The notes under the pieces: generated by a model | What the model was told of the DNA's origin: nothing | The model's database searches: none | Seen by the model: the letters and a program-made list of their open reading frames with translations, nothing else | Assembly: GCA_024231215.1 (NCBI GenBank) | Contig: JAAEQR010000211.1 | Coordinates: forward strand, 1-55,670 | Reading direction: 5' to 3' | Source of the DNA: PVC group bacterium | GTDB lineage: Bacteria; Omnitrophota; Gorgyraeia; B26-G9 | Length of the DNA stretch: 55,670 bases | Program-made: the position numbers and the translations under genes | Part shown: positions 7,263 through 17,127 of the stretch, one piece after another | Position numbering within the stretch: position 1 is the first letter of the stretch | Layout of the letters: the number at the start of each line of letters is the position of its first letter

Positions 7263-7291
7263 AGTTTACTCCTGCGTTAAAGTTGTGTCAA
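7263..7291 (-). promoter_or_regulatory. Sigma-70 promoter reading toward the zinc-ribbon gene
   Basis: Reverse strand TTGACA (7291-7286), 17-base spacer, TAAACT (7268-7263). The terminator-like hairpin 7165-7205 lies between it and the first gene, an attenuator-like arrangement. A second hairpin (AGGCTAA/TTAGCCT) lies just upstream of the -35. Confidence 0.5.
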
Positions 7292-7359
7292 GGCTAAAAA
7301 TATTTCTCAAAAATTAGCCTCATTAATATCAGTAAGTTGCCAACTCACCCCATATGCTA

Positions 7360-8292
7360 TTATTTAAACCCTGTTATATATTTGTACGAAGCTTCGAATG
7401 CTGGCATTAATTTTTTAATCGCATAATCTTTTCCCTCAACCTTAAAAAGCAACTGTTTCCATTGCGCCTCATACCTATAGGGCTCAATCCCTTGAATCTT
7501 TATTTTTTCAGCTATATTTTTAGGCAGTTTAAAGAAAATACAAAAACTTTTTGACCCAACCCAAGTAATTCCAAAAACAAGAGGGAATCCATACTTAAAA
7601 CCTGCATATCCTTTATTGAATTTTTTAGTCACCTTCCAACCCTTTTCACTAACTAATTTCTCAATTTTACTAATTGTATGAAAGAATATTTCTACACTTT
7701 TGTTATTATAATTTTGCAAATAAAAATCTTTGTCGTATATTTCAAGCCCCCTAGTGATTTTACGCATGCCAGTTGATTCTGCCTCAAGCTTATCAACCAA
7801 GATAAACTCATCTTTACCAACCGCAAACTTATTTATTTCCAGTAAATCAACTTCATAGTTTATTTTGTTAACTGTTTTTAAAACTGTTACTTTTATCGCT
7901 GGAGCAATCACCATAATTTTAATATTGATAATTCCATCCCAATTAATATTAATATCATCCGGTTTGTCTTTGCACTCTAGCCACAAAGCACGAATTGAAT
8001 CTGGATTCGCCTCAGCCCATAAGGCATATCTCAAAACTTGCGGAATTATGTTTTCATCAACCTCACAATTTTTCATCTCAATTATCACAATATTATTATC
8101 TTTATCAATACCTATCATGTCGGGGATATCTCGCCCCCCAGATACCCTGACCTGCCTCTTAAGAATAAATATATCCCCCAGAACTTCCCTTGTTTTATAA
8201 ATATAAGTTTCAAATTCTTCTTCGCTAACAAATGGGCTCTCAACAACATTAACCATATCATTTTTATTATTTTTCCAGAATAAATTTGGCAT
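7360..8292 (-). CDS. DUF91/NucS-like PD-(D/E)XK-type protein
   Basis: 310 residues. Residues about 50-80 read GGRDIPDMIGID, then NIVIIEMKN, an IPD...EMK pattern matching the PD-(D/E)XK nuclease core, most like the DUF91/NucS group. The second half (about 200-310) includes GYAGFKYGFPLVFGITWVGS and resembles the small C-terminal domains seen in such proteins. It follows the OLD-like gene by 114 bases on the same strand, so it probably belongs to the defence operon. DNA cleavage is inferred from the motif only; it could be a catalytically weak DNA-binding relative. Confidence 0.6.
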   Translation of the reverse strand: MPNLFWKNNKNDMVNVVESPFVSEEEFETYIYKTREVLGDIFILKRQVRVSGGRDIPDMIGIDKDNNIVIIEMKNCEVDENIIPQVLRYALWAEANPDSIRALWLECKDKPDDININWDGIINIKIMVIAPAIKVTVLKTVNKINYEVDLLEINKFAVGKDEFILVDKLEAESTGMRKITRGLEIYDKDFYLQNYNNKSVEIFFHTISKIEKLVSEKGWKVTKKFNKGYAGFKYGFPLVFGITWVGSKSFCIFFKLPKNIAEKIKIQGIEPYRYEAQWKQLLFKVEGKDYAIKKLMPAFEASYKYITGFK

Positions 8293-8406
8293 TATGTTAT
8301 CTCCTTTTTTATCGTCATTTTTAACCTTTGAAATTCGATGCTTTTTATCATTTCTATTCTCGAATTCATTTCTTTTTATGAATTATTTTATTCTTCGCCT
8401 TCATGA

Positions 8407-10338
8407 CTATTTTTTCTGAACTGTCTTTTTTGAGATAGTTTTTTTCGATGCGCAATTATTGCTTATAAACTCAAACATCGGCCTAAAAATCTCAAAATGT
8501 TTTTCCTCAATTATTGGCACAACTTCTTGAGCAAATTTAAATTTATCACCACTAAAGACAATTTTTGTTCCGCCACATCCAACATTCACTTCTTCATACC
8601 ATACTCCAATCCACTCTTGCTTAAAAAAAAGCAATTCAATGGGCAAGTGAGATTCACTTCCTTTCCCCCACGGACTACCATCAGGCTTCAATACCTGACG
8701 TTTAACAATTTCTATATTCGGAACAGGCAACAACATGGCATAATGAAACCCACACTCCAGCTTCTTAATTAATCCTTCTAATGGATTAGTACCTTCATCA
8801 CTTCTCTTTTTCAAACCATTCCAATCATCATATGCCTCATCAAAATCAAAAAGCGCAAACATCACCCTACCAGGAAAATTATTTCGAAGTTCATCTCGCG
8901 AAAATAAATTCCTCAAAAATATCCTATCAAAAGCATTCTGAACCTCAAATCCTATTGAATCCGCTGGGAACAACTTTTTCCAAGCTATTTCAATTATAAT
9001 CTCATCTGTAATGCCCTCAGTGAAAAGGATAGGACAACTAGTATTTTTCAAAACGTGATTTATATTTAGTCTAGCTTCAGATTCAGAAAATGATATCATT
9101 CCAGCAGAAAGAGAATTTATAACCCCTGCCTTACTAACTTTAGTAACAACAACACCTTCCTCGCTAATATCAAAAAAATTAATAAAAGCATCTGAATATT
9201 TCGAAACAGTTAAAGCGCTATGACTAGTCATTAATACATGATTGTTAGAAGCAGCACTATCCGTAATATCAAAGATTTGTTCAAGAAAATCAAACTGCCA
9301 TTCGGGATGGAGAAAGCAATCTGGCTCATCAAGCAATACTAAACAATTTTGCTCCTTAAATAGCTCAATAAGCGTGTAAATATAAACTAGTTGAAATTGC
9401 CCATCACTAAAATATTGGGTTGATATTTCTTCTTTACCCTTATCCAGAATAACATCCACCGAAATCTCATCCAACATTCCTATTGCTTTAAGCTTTTCCA
9501 TATTCCTAAAAAATATTTGCGCAGAAACATCCTCAAATTCTTTTTGAATCATTTGAATGTCAAAATATCGAATATATTGATCTGGATAAGATGAATGATC
9601 TTTGTCAAAATAACCTTCTGTCCGAATACGTCCTGTACTTACTGATGCACATTTTTCAAGTCTATCTAGAAATTCTTTTACAATCCCTTCGGGCTTCCAA
9701 AACCGATCTGTTTCGTCATTAAAAACAATATCATATTTATTATTCGAAAGAGCATAATAAGGTCTCTTACAAACAAGCTTCAGATCTCCACATACATTTT
9801 TTACTCCCAGTTTATGTTGAATATGTTTCTTAAGTTTATTCGAACTTTTCTGAATCAATAATACAGCTAATAAAATTTGCTTATACTCTTTATCAATACC
9901 AACAAACTTACTTGTATCTGTTATCTCTGCCGTCTTAATCGATTTCTTAAAATTAGTTTCATAATCTTGAACTAATTCCGTCACTTTTGAATTATGCCCT
10001 GAATAATAGATTAAAACATTATCCGGCATTGGCGTCACACCTAAAGCTACTCTGTTTTTCTCACCATTAATCGTAAAATTCGTGCCGTCCCATTCAACCT
10101 CAATTATTTTTTCATCAATTTCATATGAAACAAAGTAATTAAAGTGAATATCGTATTTTTCTTTTTTGTTAGATTCATATAAGTGGCGAAAGATTTCAAG
10201 CAATGCTTCAAAGAGATTTGATTTCCCTGTTCCATTTTTGCCGACAAATACATCAATAAAGCTCTGGCCATCAAAATTTAATTTGAAGTCTTTTAGATTT
10301 TTATATTGATCTTTTATGTATATTTGTTTTAGTTGCAT
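8407..10338 (-). CDS. OLD-like AAA/ABC-type ATPase with TOPRIM domain
   Basis: 643 residues. The N-terminal SMC/RecF-type ATPase has Walker A GKNGTGKS (about residues 33-40), a signature region YFSDGQFQLVYIY and Walker B LVLLDEPDCFLHPEWQ, then the H-loop VLMTSHS. The C-terminal part starts ILFTEGITDEIIIEIA and has FALFDFDEAYDD, the Glu and DxD of a TOPRIM fold. This architecture is the OLD nuclease family, which acts in phage defence alone or with partners. It begins 6 bases after the hsdS stop, so it is co-transcribed with the R-M system. The extreme C-terminus is Lys-rich. Confidence 0.75.
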   Translation of the reverse strand: MQLKQIYIKDQYKNLKDFKLNFDGQSFIDVFVGKNGTGKSNLFEALLEIFRHLYESNKKEKYDIHFNYFVSYEIDEKIIEVEWDGTNFTINGEKNRVALGVTPMPDNVLIYYSGHNSKVTELVQDYETNFKKSIKTAEITDTSKFVGIDKEYKQILLAVLLIQKSSNKLKKHIQHKLGVKNVCGDLKLVCKRPYYALSNNKYDIVFNDETDRFWKPEGIVKEFLDRLEKCASVSTGRIRTEGYFDKDHSSYPDQYIRYFDIQMIQKEFEDVSAQIFFRNMEKLKAIGMLDEISVDVILDKGKEEISTQYFSDGQFQLVYIYTLIELFKEQNCLVLLDEPDCFLHPEWQFDFLEQIFDITDSAASNNHVLMTSHSALTVSKYSDAFINFFDISEEGVVVTKVSKAGVINSLSAGMISFSESEARLNINHVLKNTSCPILFTEGITDEIIIEIAWKKLFPADSIGFEVQNAFDRIFLRNLFSRDELRNNFPGRVMFALFDFDEAYDDWNGLKKRSDEGTNPLEGLIKKLECGFHYAMLLPVPNIEIVKRQVLKPDGSPWGKGSESHLPIELLFFKQEWIGVWYEEVNVGCGGTKIVFSGDKFKFAQEVVPIIEEKHFEIFRPMFEFISNNCASKKTISKKTVQKK

Positions 10339-10343
10339 TATTT

Positions 10344-12017
10344 TTACACTTCCGCTAAGACTGCGTTTAAGATTTTTTCTTGTTTAGTGGTAGAATCTTG
10401 CAATTGTTGCTCTAGAGAGTCACACAAAGTTATTAGCTGATCAATTTTATCAACAATACGTTTTTGCTCATCAAAAGGAGGCAATGGGACTACAGTGTTA
10501 CTGATTTTTATTTTTGAAATATTAGGCTGCGCAGCACCAGCCCCTTGCCTAATGAAATTTTCTTTCATAGAAAAAAGGAGATTTAACAAATATAAGTTAT
10601 AAATTCCTGAATAGGTAACACATGCGCAAACAGCTTGATTCGTTGTCGCCTCAATTTCCAAAACTCCAACTTCTCCGATATTTGCCCCATACATTGCAAT
10701 TAATATGGAACCTATAGGGTTTATATCCAAAGAACAATTTTTAAGAGCTTCTTTAGTAATTGATTCTGATGTGCCTTGTATTCTCCCCTGTTTAACTTCC
10801 CCAGATTTTACCCATGCTATTTCTCCACCATAATACAATGAATTACTTCTACTCGGAGTTGAGCCAGATTTCCATATACCATAATCATTTAAACGAACCC
10901 ATGCCCATCCTTTAGGCAATTTATAAGGAATCTCTCCCTGCGAAATTGGAGATAACTGCTTCTGACTTCTTATTTTTCCCTCTTTTATTAACTTCTTTTT
11001 TTCTGCATCGATTTTTTTAAGCAATTCACTGGCGGGTTCATCTTTGGGATCTTGAGAAGCTAACTCGCCCATTACAGCAAGTTGGAAGATAGCCTTCTTT
11101 AATTCATCAACATTTTCTCTAACCGAATAAATTTCATTAAAATTTTTCTCAACAAATTTCCATGATTTATTAAAATTCAATTTATTCGATTTTGAGACTA
11201 ATTGATTTATAACTGCGGTATTAATTTTTAGACGTTTACTATTCCGTTCTTTACGTTCAAACTCAAGCTTATCGCATAAAGCCATCAATTCATCAATTTT
11301 TGCAACAACACGTTTTTGCTCAGCAAAAGGAGGCAAAGGAAAGTATCCGCTAAAAAAATTACGATCATTAATTGCCGGATAAGCTACCCCTTTCATTTGA
11401 ACCGTAACATACTCAACAAACGAAGGAGAATGCAAATAGTAATAAAGATACTTATTATTAAGCATTTCATACGGATGCAAAATAGCAAACGCCGTACTGC
11501 AAATCGGCTCAGGATCATATTCTTGTTCAACAATAGCAATATTCATCAAATAAGGTCTAACTGTTGAATAAATAACCGTACCCGAATGAATAATCTTCCT
11601 TGCCCGCGAAGGCGCATCCCCGCAAGCCAATACTTGAACTTTACTGGTAACAACACCTCTTTTGTTATTAATTGAACCAACATCAATATAAGTAAACTCT
11701 TTATCCGGTTTCTTCTGCCCCCAATCGTGACAAATATCCCTCAACCGACACCATCGCCAATTTTTAGGCAAACAATACGGTAATTCTTCTTTTACTACTG
11801 GCGACAATGCCATTGAAATTTTTCTCTTTTTATCTTTAATAAGCTTCTTTTTTTCTACTTCCATTTTCTTGAACAGTTCGCTGGCTGGTTCATCATTGGG
11901 ATTTTGAGGAACAAGCTTACCTTGCATTGCAAGTGATAAGATAAGCTCTCGTAATTTAGTGATTCCACCTGGCGTTTCAATCGCTATTTCAAAATGGCGC
12001 TCTAACAGTTTAATCAC
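10344..12017 (-). CDS. hsdS: Type I restriction-modification specificity subunit
   Basis: 557 residues with two target-recognition domains. Both start with the GKLVPQNPNDEPASELFKK-like spacer helix (once near residue 33, again near residue 320 as ASQDPKDEPASELLKKI). Each TRD ends with PLPPFAEQKR / PLPPFDEQKR and a conserved helix. HsdS sets the bipartite DNA target for both methylation and cleavage. Its start overlaps the hsdM stop by 4 bases. Confidence 0.92.
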   Translation of the reverse strand: MIKLLERHFEIAIETPGGITKLRELILSLAMQGKLVPQNPNDEPASELFKKMEVEKKKLIKDKKRKISMALSPVVKEELPYCLPKNWRWCRLRDICHDWGQKKPDKEFTYIDVGSINNKRGVVTSKVQVLACGDAPSRARKIIHSGTVIYSTVRPYLMNIAIVEQEYDPEPICSTAFAILHPYEMLNNKYLYYYLHSPSFVEYVTVQMKGVAYPAINDRNFFSGYFPLPPFAEQKRVVAKIDELMALCDKLEFERKERNSKRLKINTAVINQLVSKSNKLNFNKSWKFVEKNFNEIYSVRENVDELKKAIFQLAVMGELASQDPKDEPASELLKKIDAEKKKLIKEGKIRSQKQLSPISQGEIPYKLPKGWAWVRLNDYGIWKSGSTPSRSNSLYYGGEIAWVKSGEVKQGRIQGTSESITKEALKNCSLDINPIGSILIAMYGANIGEVGVLEIEATTNQAVCACVTYSGIYNLYLLNLLFSMKENFIRQGAGAAQPNISKIKISNTVVPLPPFDEQKRIVDKIDQLITLCDSLEQQLQDSTTKQEKILNAVLAEV

Positions 12018-13471
12018 TTCTTTCCTCCTAGCGCCTTCATCAATTCATTTTTTAAGGTATCTCTGGTTGCTATCAATTGCTTGCTTAATACCGCATATTC
12101 TTTCATCAATTCATCCGGGTCGCCATGATTAATATCAACAACATGCGGATTTTTAAAATCAAGATTAAAATTCTTAGCTTCAATTTCTTTTGCTGATACT
12201 TTCCATGCATATTCGTTATTCTTGCGTTTATTCCACCATTTCTTCTCAAGATTATCAAATTCTTTTATTGTTAAGGGGTTCCTTCGTGAGTATGATGTAT
12301 ATTCTTTTGAAGGATACGGATGTTCAAAAAACCATACATGTTTTGTCGGCCCGCCCTTTTCGATAAAAAGGACATTGGTATTAATCCCTGTATAGGGGCT
12401 AAAAACTCCTTTAGGCAACCGAACTATCGTATGTAAATTAAAATCAGAGAACAGTTCTCTTTTGATAGTTGTTTTTACCCCTTCACCAAAAAGAAATCCA
12501 TCAGGCAAAACAACTGCAGCACGGCCTGTATCATGTCTTAACAAATGCATAATTAAAGCCATAAAAAGATCTGCTGTCTCGCGAGTCTGATACTTCTTAG
12601 GGAAATTGTTTTCTACCCCATCTTCTTCCATTCCTCCAAAAGGTGGATTTGTGATAACACAATGAACTCTATCTTTCGGCCCATAATCTTTAAGCGGCCT
12701 GCTAAGTGTATTATCATGCTTAATATTGGCTGGAACGTCAATGCCATGCAACATCATGTTGGTTATAGCTAACATGTGTGGTAAAGGTTTCTTCTCTACT
12801 CCAAAAATAGATTCTTGTAAAACCTTTTTATCTTTTGGAGTTTTTACTTGTTTTTTAAGATGCTCAATTGCATTAACTAAAAAACCTCCAGTTCCGCAAG
12901 CTGGATCAAATATTTTTTCTCCTAATTGAGGATTAATCATATCCACCATAAATCGAGTAAGAGCACGCGGCGTGTAATACTCTCCTGCGTTACCGGCAGA
13001 TTGCAAATCGCTCAATATTTTTTCATAAATATCATTAAAAAGATGTCTATCCTTTGAAGAGTTAAAATCAACGTCTTCTTCAATAGTATTAATAACTTGT
13101 CTTAAAAGCGTTCCAGACTTCATATAGTTGTAGGCGTCTTCAAAAACACCACCCACCACTTTACCATGAGGCGTAACACCTGCCTTGGTTGCTAATTGCT
13201 TCAGTGCCGGAAAAAGATCATTTGTAACAAAATCAATCAATTCCTCACCAGTCATGCCTTCGGGATTAGATGCCCAATTAGACCATTGAAAGCGAGATTG
13301 CAGAGGGGATTTATACCCTTTTATTGTGACTTTCCATTCTTGCTCCCGATCATCAAATATTTTCAAGAAGAGCAACCAAACCATCTGACTAATTCGCTGG
13401 GCGTCACCATCGACACCGACATCTTTTCTCATAATATCTTGTATTACTTTAATGAGTGTTTCAATTGGCAT
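12014..13471 (-). CDS. hsdM: Type I restriction-modification methyltransferase subunit
   Basis: 485 residues. The SAM-binding motif FDPACGTGGF and the catalytic N6-adenine motif NPPFGG are intact, with the N-terminal HsdM helical domain (QMVWLLFLKIFDDRE). It forms the M2S methylase with HsdS and the full complex with HsdR. It lies between hsdR and hsdS in one operon. Confidence 0.93.
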   Translation of the reverse strand: MPIETLIKVIQDIMRKDVGVDGDAQRISQMVWLLFLKIFDDREQEWKVTIKGYKSPLQSRFQWSNWASNPEGMTGEELIDFVTNDLFPALKQLATKAGVTPHGKVVGGVFEDAYNYMKSGTLLRQVINTIEEDVDFNSSKDRHLFNDIYEKILSDLQSAGNAGEYYTPRALTRFMVDMINPQLGEKIFDPACGTGGFLVNAIEHLKKQVKTPKDKKVLQESIFGVEKKPLPHMLAITNMMLHGIDVPANIKHDNTLSRPLKDYGPKDRVHCVITNPPFGGMEEDGVENNFPKKYQTRETADLFMALIMHLLRHDTGRAAVVLPDGFLFGEGVKTTIKRELFSDFNLHTIVRLPKGVFSPYTGINTNVLFIEKGGPTKHVWFFEHPYPSKEYTSYSRRNPLTIKEFDNLEKKWWNKRKNNEYAWKVSAKEIEAKNFNLDFKNPHVVDINHGDPDELMKEYAVLSKQLIATRDTLKNELMKALGGKK

Positions 13472-13486
13472 AATATTCTCCTGTTT

Positions 13487-15850
13487 TTATGAAAAACAAT
13501 ACAGCTCATGTTCTAATTCATTTATAGCTGCTTTGTATTTATCAAATCCTCCAAAAGAATTAATGATCTCTAGCGGAGTTCCAAAATCGCTGAACGGATT
13601 GATAGTTAATATATCTGGTTCTTCGATATGAACAACACCTTGATCAGCGTATTTATCTAATAACGCTGCAATAACCCTTTGTGCTTTTTCTCCATATTTT
13701 GCAAAATAATTTCCTTTCTTTACGTTTTCAGCTCTTTCGCGACGAGTCAAAGGAGGTTGCCCCCAAGCTACGTGGCATATAATGTCAAAAGGGTCTAGAT
13801 CGCTTCCTATTTCTTCTTGCAATGCTTCAAAGAAAATTCCTTCGTTAGCCAGTTCTTCGATTACAGCTTTTTTCTTTTTCGCACTGCTCCATTTTATTAA
13901 AAAGTCATCTAACGAAGTGTATTCTTTGGTTAAAGTATTCTTTGTGTATTCCTTGAGAGATTGTGTAATTAATTTACCATTTTCGTCAAAATACTGCACT
14001 CTCTCTGCAACAACAGAAACTTCAACATTGGCTACATAATATTTTTTTGCATGTTTGCCCTCAGCATCCGCACTCAACAACTCCCCAGATATCTCCTTTG
14101 AACTACCCTTATCTTGCTGGTCAACTTCATTTAACGCGTCAGGGGGAACAGGCGATTCATCGCTTTTGGGTTCATACACTACTACTGGGTCACCATCAAA
14201 ATCGGGATCCGCGAACAATTCAGTGGCTTTTTTAAAATCCATAATAGTGAAATAGTATTTATCATAATCTTCATTGATGCGCGTTCCTCGTCCAATAATC
14301 TGTTTAAATTCTGTCATCGACTGAATACGTTGATCTAATACTATCAGTTTACATGTTTGAGCATCAACTCCGGTAGACATAAGTTTAGAGGTTGTTGCAA
14401 TTACAGGATATTTTGATTCTGGGAAAATAAAATTATCTAATTCCATCTTTCCCTCTTCATTATCACCTGTAATGCGCATTACATATTTTGAATTCTCAAA
14501 AACCAGATTAAAATTTTCATTCACAAGCGCTTGTCGCATACGTTCCGCATGGTCAATATTGTCACAAAAAACAATTGTTTTATCAAACTGGTTAGTTTGT
14601 TTTAGAAATTCTGTTATCTTTTTAGCAACCAATTTAGTTCGCTTTTCTAGAATTAAAGTTTTATCAAAATCCTTTTGATTATAAATACGATCTTCAATTT
14701 TATTGCCATATTTATCAAGCATTCCTTTGGCAGGTCGCCATCCTGACAAATCTTTATCAATATCAATACGCACCACTTTATAAGGGGCGAGAAATCCATC
14801 TTCAATGCCTTGCCTCAAAGAATATGTATAAATTGGTTCACAAAAATAATCAATATTTGAAACAGCTTTTGTTTCTTTTGGCGTAGCCGTTAACCCAATT
14901 TGTGTAGCCCCTGAAAAATATTCAAGAATTTGACGCCAATTTGAATCTTCAGCAGCACTCCCTCTGTGGCATTCATCTACAACAATTAAATCAAAAAAAT
15001 CAGGAGAAAATTGTTTATAAATATTCTGTTCTTCTTCCTTACCCGTTACAGCCTGATAAAGAGAAAGGTAAATTTCATAGGATTTATTAGCTTGTCTTTT
15101 TTTGATCTTAGTCATTACAGATCCAAACGGCTTAAAATCATTTGTCATGGTTTGATCAATTAAAACGTTCCTATCTGCTAAAAATAATATTCTCTTCTTT
15201 AAGCGAGCTTTCCACAAACGCCAAATGATTTGGAATGCTGTATATGTTTTTCCAGTTCCCGTTGCCATAACCAATAAAATACGGTTAGTTCCGTTTGATA
15301 TAGCCTCAATCGCTTTATTGATAGCAAGCACTTGATAATAACGCGGAGATTTATCAATACCTCCGCTATAATAATCTTGAGAAATAATAGATTCTTGTTC
15401 TGGGGTAATACTTTTGTGCTCACACCACATTTGCCACAATGTATCAGGTGAAGGTAATGCATCTAAGGCTAATTCGCGTTCTACAATATTATCGGAACAA
15501 ATTTTATTATGGAATAAAAAACCATCACCATTGGAACTAAAAACAAATGGAACATGTAATAATTCTGCATAACTCAAGGCCTGCTGCATACCATCACCTA
15601 AAGAGTGATTATTATCTTTTGCTTCTATAACAGCAATTGGCATATTTGGTTTGTGATAAAGAACGTAATCAGCACGTTTATTTTTCCCCCTAGTATGAAG
15701 TTTTCCTCTAATTATGACCCTACCCTTAGTTAGTTGAACTTCTTCGCGTACTTGTAATTGTATATCCCATCCAGCTGCTTCAATAGCTGGCGTTATATAC
15801 TTTGTGCAGATATCTCTTTCTGATAACGATTTCTTATCCACTCTATCCAT
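13487..15850 (-). CDS. hsdR: Type I restriction endonuclease subunit
   Basis: 787 residues. The N-terminal PD-(D/E)XK nuclease motif is present ([20 protein letters not shown]). The SF2 translocase has [15 protein letters not shown] and GLTATP, with later motif [10 protein letters not shown]. The C-terminal part resembles the EcoEI-type R C-terminal domain. All catalytic residues I can check are present, so the system looks active. It overlaps the upstream HTH gene by 8 bases. Confidence 0.93.
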   Translation of the reverse strand: MDRVDKKSLSERDICTKYITPAIEAAGWDIQLQVREEVQLTKGRVIIRGKLHTRGKNKRADYVLYHKPNMPIAVIEAKDNNHSLGDGMQQALSYAELLHVPFVFSSNGDGFLFHNKICSDNIVERELALDALPSPDTLWQMWCEHKSITPEQESIISQDYYSGGIDKSPRYYQVLAINKAIEAISNGTNRILLVMATGTGKTYTAFQIIWRLWKARLKKRILFLADRNVLIDQTMTNDFKPFGSVMTKIKKRQANKSYEIYLSLYQAVTGKEEEQNIYKQFSPDFFDLIVVDECHRGSAAEDSNWRQILEYFSGATQIGLTATPKETKAVSNIDYFCEPIYTYSLRQGIEDGFLAPYKVVRIDIDKDLSGWRPAKGMLDKYGNKIEDRIYNQKDFDKTLILEKRTKLVAKKITEFLKQTNQFDKTIVFCDNIDHAERMRQALVNENFNLVFENSKYVMRITGDNEEGKMELDNFIFPESKYPVIATTSKLMSTGVDAQTCKLIVLDQRIQSMTEFKQIIGRGTRINEDYDKYYFTIMDFKKATELFADPDFDGDPVVVYEPKSDESPVPPDALNEVDQQDKGSSKEISGELLSADAEGKHAKKYYVANVEVSVVAERVQYFDENGKLITQSLKEYTKNTLTKEYTSLDDFLIKWSSAKKKKAVIEELANEGIFFEALQEEIGSDLDPFDIICHVAWGQPPLTRRERAENVKKGNYFAKYGEKAQRVIAALLDKYADQGVVHIEEPDILTINPFSDFGTPLEIINSFGGFDKYKAAINELEHELYCFS

Positions 15851-16073
15851 ACCAGTTCCTTAATAGCTTTTCTATATGGTACCTTTGTATTTTATTCGGT
15901 CTGGTTCTATGATTAAACCAGCGATTTATTGTAGAAAAAGCTACCCCTAACTTCTCACCCAGTGCTTTCTGGGAAAGCCTGTGTTCTAAGCGGTATTTTT
16001 CAAGCTTATCAAGCATAAGCCTGTGATTGTGTATTCTCATTGTTTCTACTGGGTCTAAGATAGGTCTTGCCAT
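15843..16073 (-). CDS. XRE-type HTH regulator heading the R-M operon
   Basis: 76 residues. The helix-turn-helix is [20 protein letters not shown] followed by WFNHRTRPN. Position as first gene after the promoter and overlap with hsdR suggest a controller of R-M expression. A near-palindrome over the promoter -10 (TGCATTGTATAGCA on the plus strand) could be its operator. Confidence 0.8.
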   Translation of the reverse strand: MARPILDPVETMRIHNHRLMLDKLEKYRLEHRLSQKALGEKLGVAFSTINRWFNHRTRPNKIQRYHIEKLLRNWYG

Positions 16074-16092
16074 TTTTTTACTCCCTTATTGC

Positions 16093-16121
16093 ATTGTATA
16101 GCATTATTTATTGCCCGTCAA
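16093..16121 (-). promoter_or_regulatory. Sigma-70 promoter of the R-M defence operon
   Basis: Reverse strand TTGACG (16121-16116), 17-base spacer, TACAAT (16098-16093), about 20 bases before the HTH start codon. A partial dyad TGC-TATACAAT-GCA covers the -10 and may be an operator. Confidence 0.6.
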
Positions 16122-16260
16122 CACCTTTTCTTGGTTATGTAACTTCATGCAAATAAAGATGTTACGACTTCAAGAGAACTATTTTAAAAAAAACCAGACC
16201 GGTAACCCCACCAATCGGTATATATACAGTAAGAGAAAAATAAATCAGGGAATTTTAGCT

Positions 16261-16419
16261 ATGAAAAAAACAAATAACAACCAAATTCAACAATGGAGGG
16301 AATTATATGCAAAAAAACTATCCGCCTTAGAAGGCAAAGAAATCTGCAGCAATCTTACTAATTTTGTTTCAATTATTAACAAATGGAATAAGAAAAAAGG
16401 AGGAAAAAATGAAGTTTAG
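16261..16419 (+). CDS. Small basic protein of the element, unknown
   Basis: 52 residues from the ATG at 16261, preceded by AGGGA at a 9-base distance. The open frame extends upstream to 16111, but that part would lie over the divergent R-M promoter and has no ribosome site. The sequence (QIQQWRELYAKKLSALEGKE, ending KWNKKKGGKNEV) is helical and Lys-rich. No known family. It overlaps the LSm-like gene by 11 bases, so the two are coupled. Confidence 0.55.
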   Translation: MKKTNNNQIQQWRELYAKKLSALEGKEICSNLTNFVSIINKWNKKKGGKNEV

Positions 16420-16606
16420 TTATATGAGCCTAATAAAGCAAAATGTTCGGATTGAACTGACTGGTAATAAAACTATTACTGGTAAATTGACAAGAGTTTT
16501 TGACGATTATGTAGTCTTAGATGACAAATTAACAGTAAATACGTTTTCAATATTAAGCGTAATAAGTCTAGATGTCAAAAGCAAGCAAAAGAATCCAAGT
16601 AACTAG
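16409..16606 (+). CDS. LSm/Hfq-like small protein (65 residues)
   Basis: The start at 16409 is chosen because AGGAGG stands 5 bases upstream; the in-frame ATG at 16364 has none. The sequence VRIELTGNKTITGKLTRVFD, then DYVVLDDKLTVNTFSI, then LSVISLDVK follows the Sm1/Sm2 pattern (strand, G-x-L, D-x-Y-x-x-L, x-x-x-x-T-x-x-I). The Sm fold binds RNA or forms ring oligomers. The assignment is by pattern only. It lies in the mobile part of the island beside the recombinase. Confidence 0.55.
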   Translation: MKFSYMSLIKQNVRIELTGNKTITGKLTRVFDDYVVLDDKLTVNTFSILSVISLDVKSKQKNPSN

Positions 16607-16611
16607 TAGTA

Positions 16612-16764
16612 TCTTATATTAGATTATTACTATTATATTACTATATAGATTATTACTAGTTACTTTATACTTATTACTATTTATTTTACTATTTTAGATT
16701 ATTTTATAAATACTTTAGTATTTATAAAGGTCTAAACAAATTATTAAACACTGAAAGCTGGAAG
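16612..16764. repeat. Extremely AT-rich block with degenerate ATTACTATT repeats and a perfect 26-bp palindrome
   Basis: A run of loosely repeated TTACTAT/AGATTATTACTA units with very few G or C. At 16703-16728 there is a perfect inverted repeat, TTTATAAATACT-TT-AGTATTTATAAA. The palindrome could be an operator or a cruciform or hairpin site, and the AT-rich tract a DNA-unwinding or spacer region. No gene fits. Confidence 0.65.
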
Positions 16765-17127
16765 ATGAACCGACCTACTTTTTTAAGTAACAAAGTAATG
16801 ATTTGTAATGTTTGTGGTTTCCATTTTTACGGAAATCTCAAAAAAAACGTTAATATTATATGCTATAGATGCGTCTTTCACTTGTGCAACTGCACTTCAC
16901 GTAGATTAGAGACATTACTAAAAAAATCTAATCTATGTGAAGAAAGGAGAAAACTAATAACACTATTTACAGAAGAGGAGATACGTTATGACAACCCAAC
17001 CCAAGGCAATGGCAAGCATATTGCCAGAATGGATGATAATACACGATTTTTTAGGCATGCCAAGAACAAAATCGGGAAAATGTCGAATTGTTTCCAGCTG
17101 GATAAGACAAGGCTTAAAGCACGTTGA
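16765..17127 (+). CDS. Zinc-finger-like small protein overlapping the next gene
   Basis: The open frame is 120 residues. The first 75 carry paired cysteines (MICNVCGFHFYGN, then IICYRCVFHLCNC) and a charged helix (SRRLETLLKKSNLCEERRKL) and look like a real zinc-binding protein. The last 47 residues run in another frame over the HTH gene at 16988, which has a strong ribosome site. So either the genes overlap by 140 bases or this one lost its original stop by a small indel near 16980. Confidence 0.5.
   Translation: MNRPTFLSNKVMICNVCGFHFYGNLKKNVNIICYRCVFHLCNCTSRRLETLLKKSNLCEERRKLITLFTEEEIRYDNPTQGNGKHIARMDDNTRFFRHAKNKIGKMSNCFQLDKTRLKAR

Noticed and set aside
16111..16260. N-terminal extension of the small basic gene (open frame from 16111)
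   Set aside because: It covers the divergent R-M promoter and has no ribosome site; the ATG at 16261 has one.
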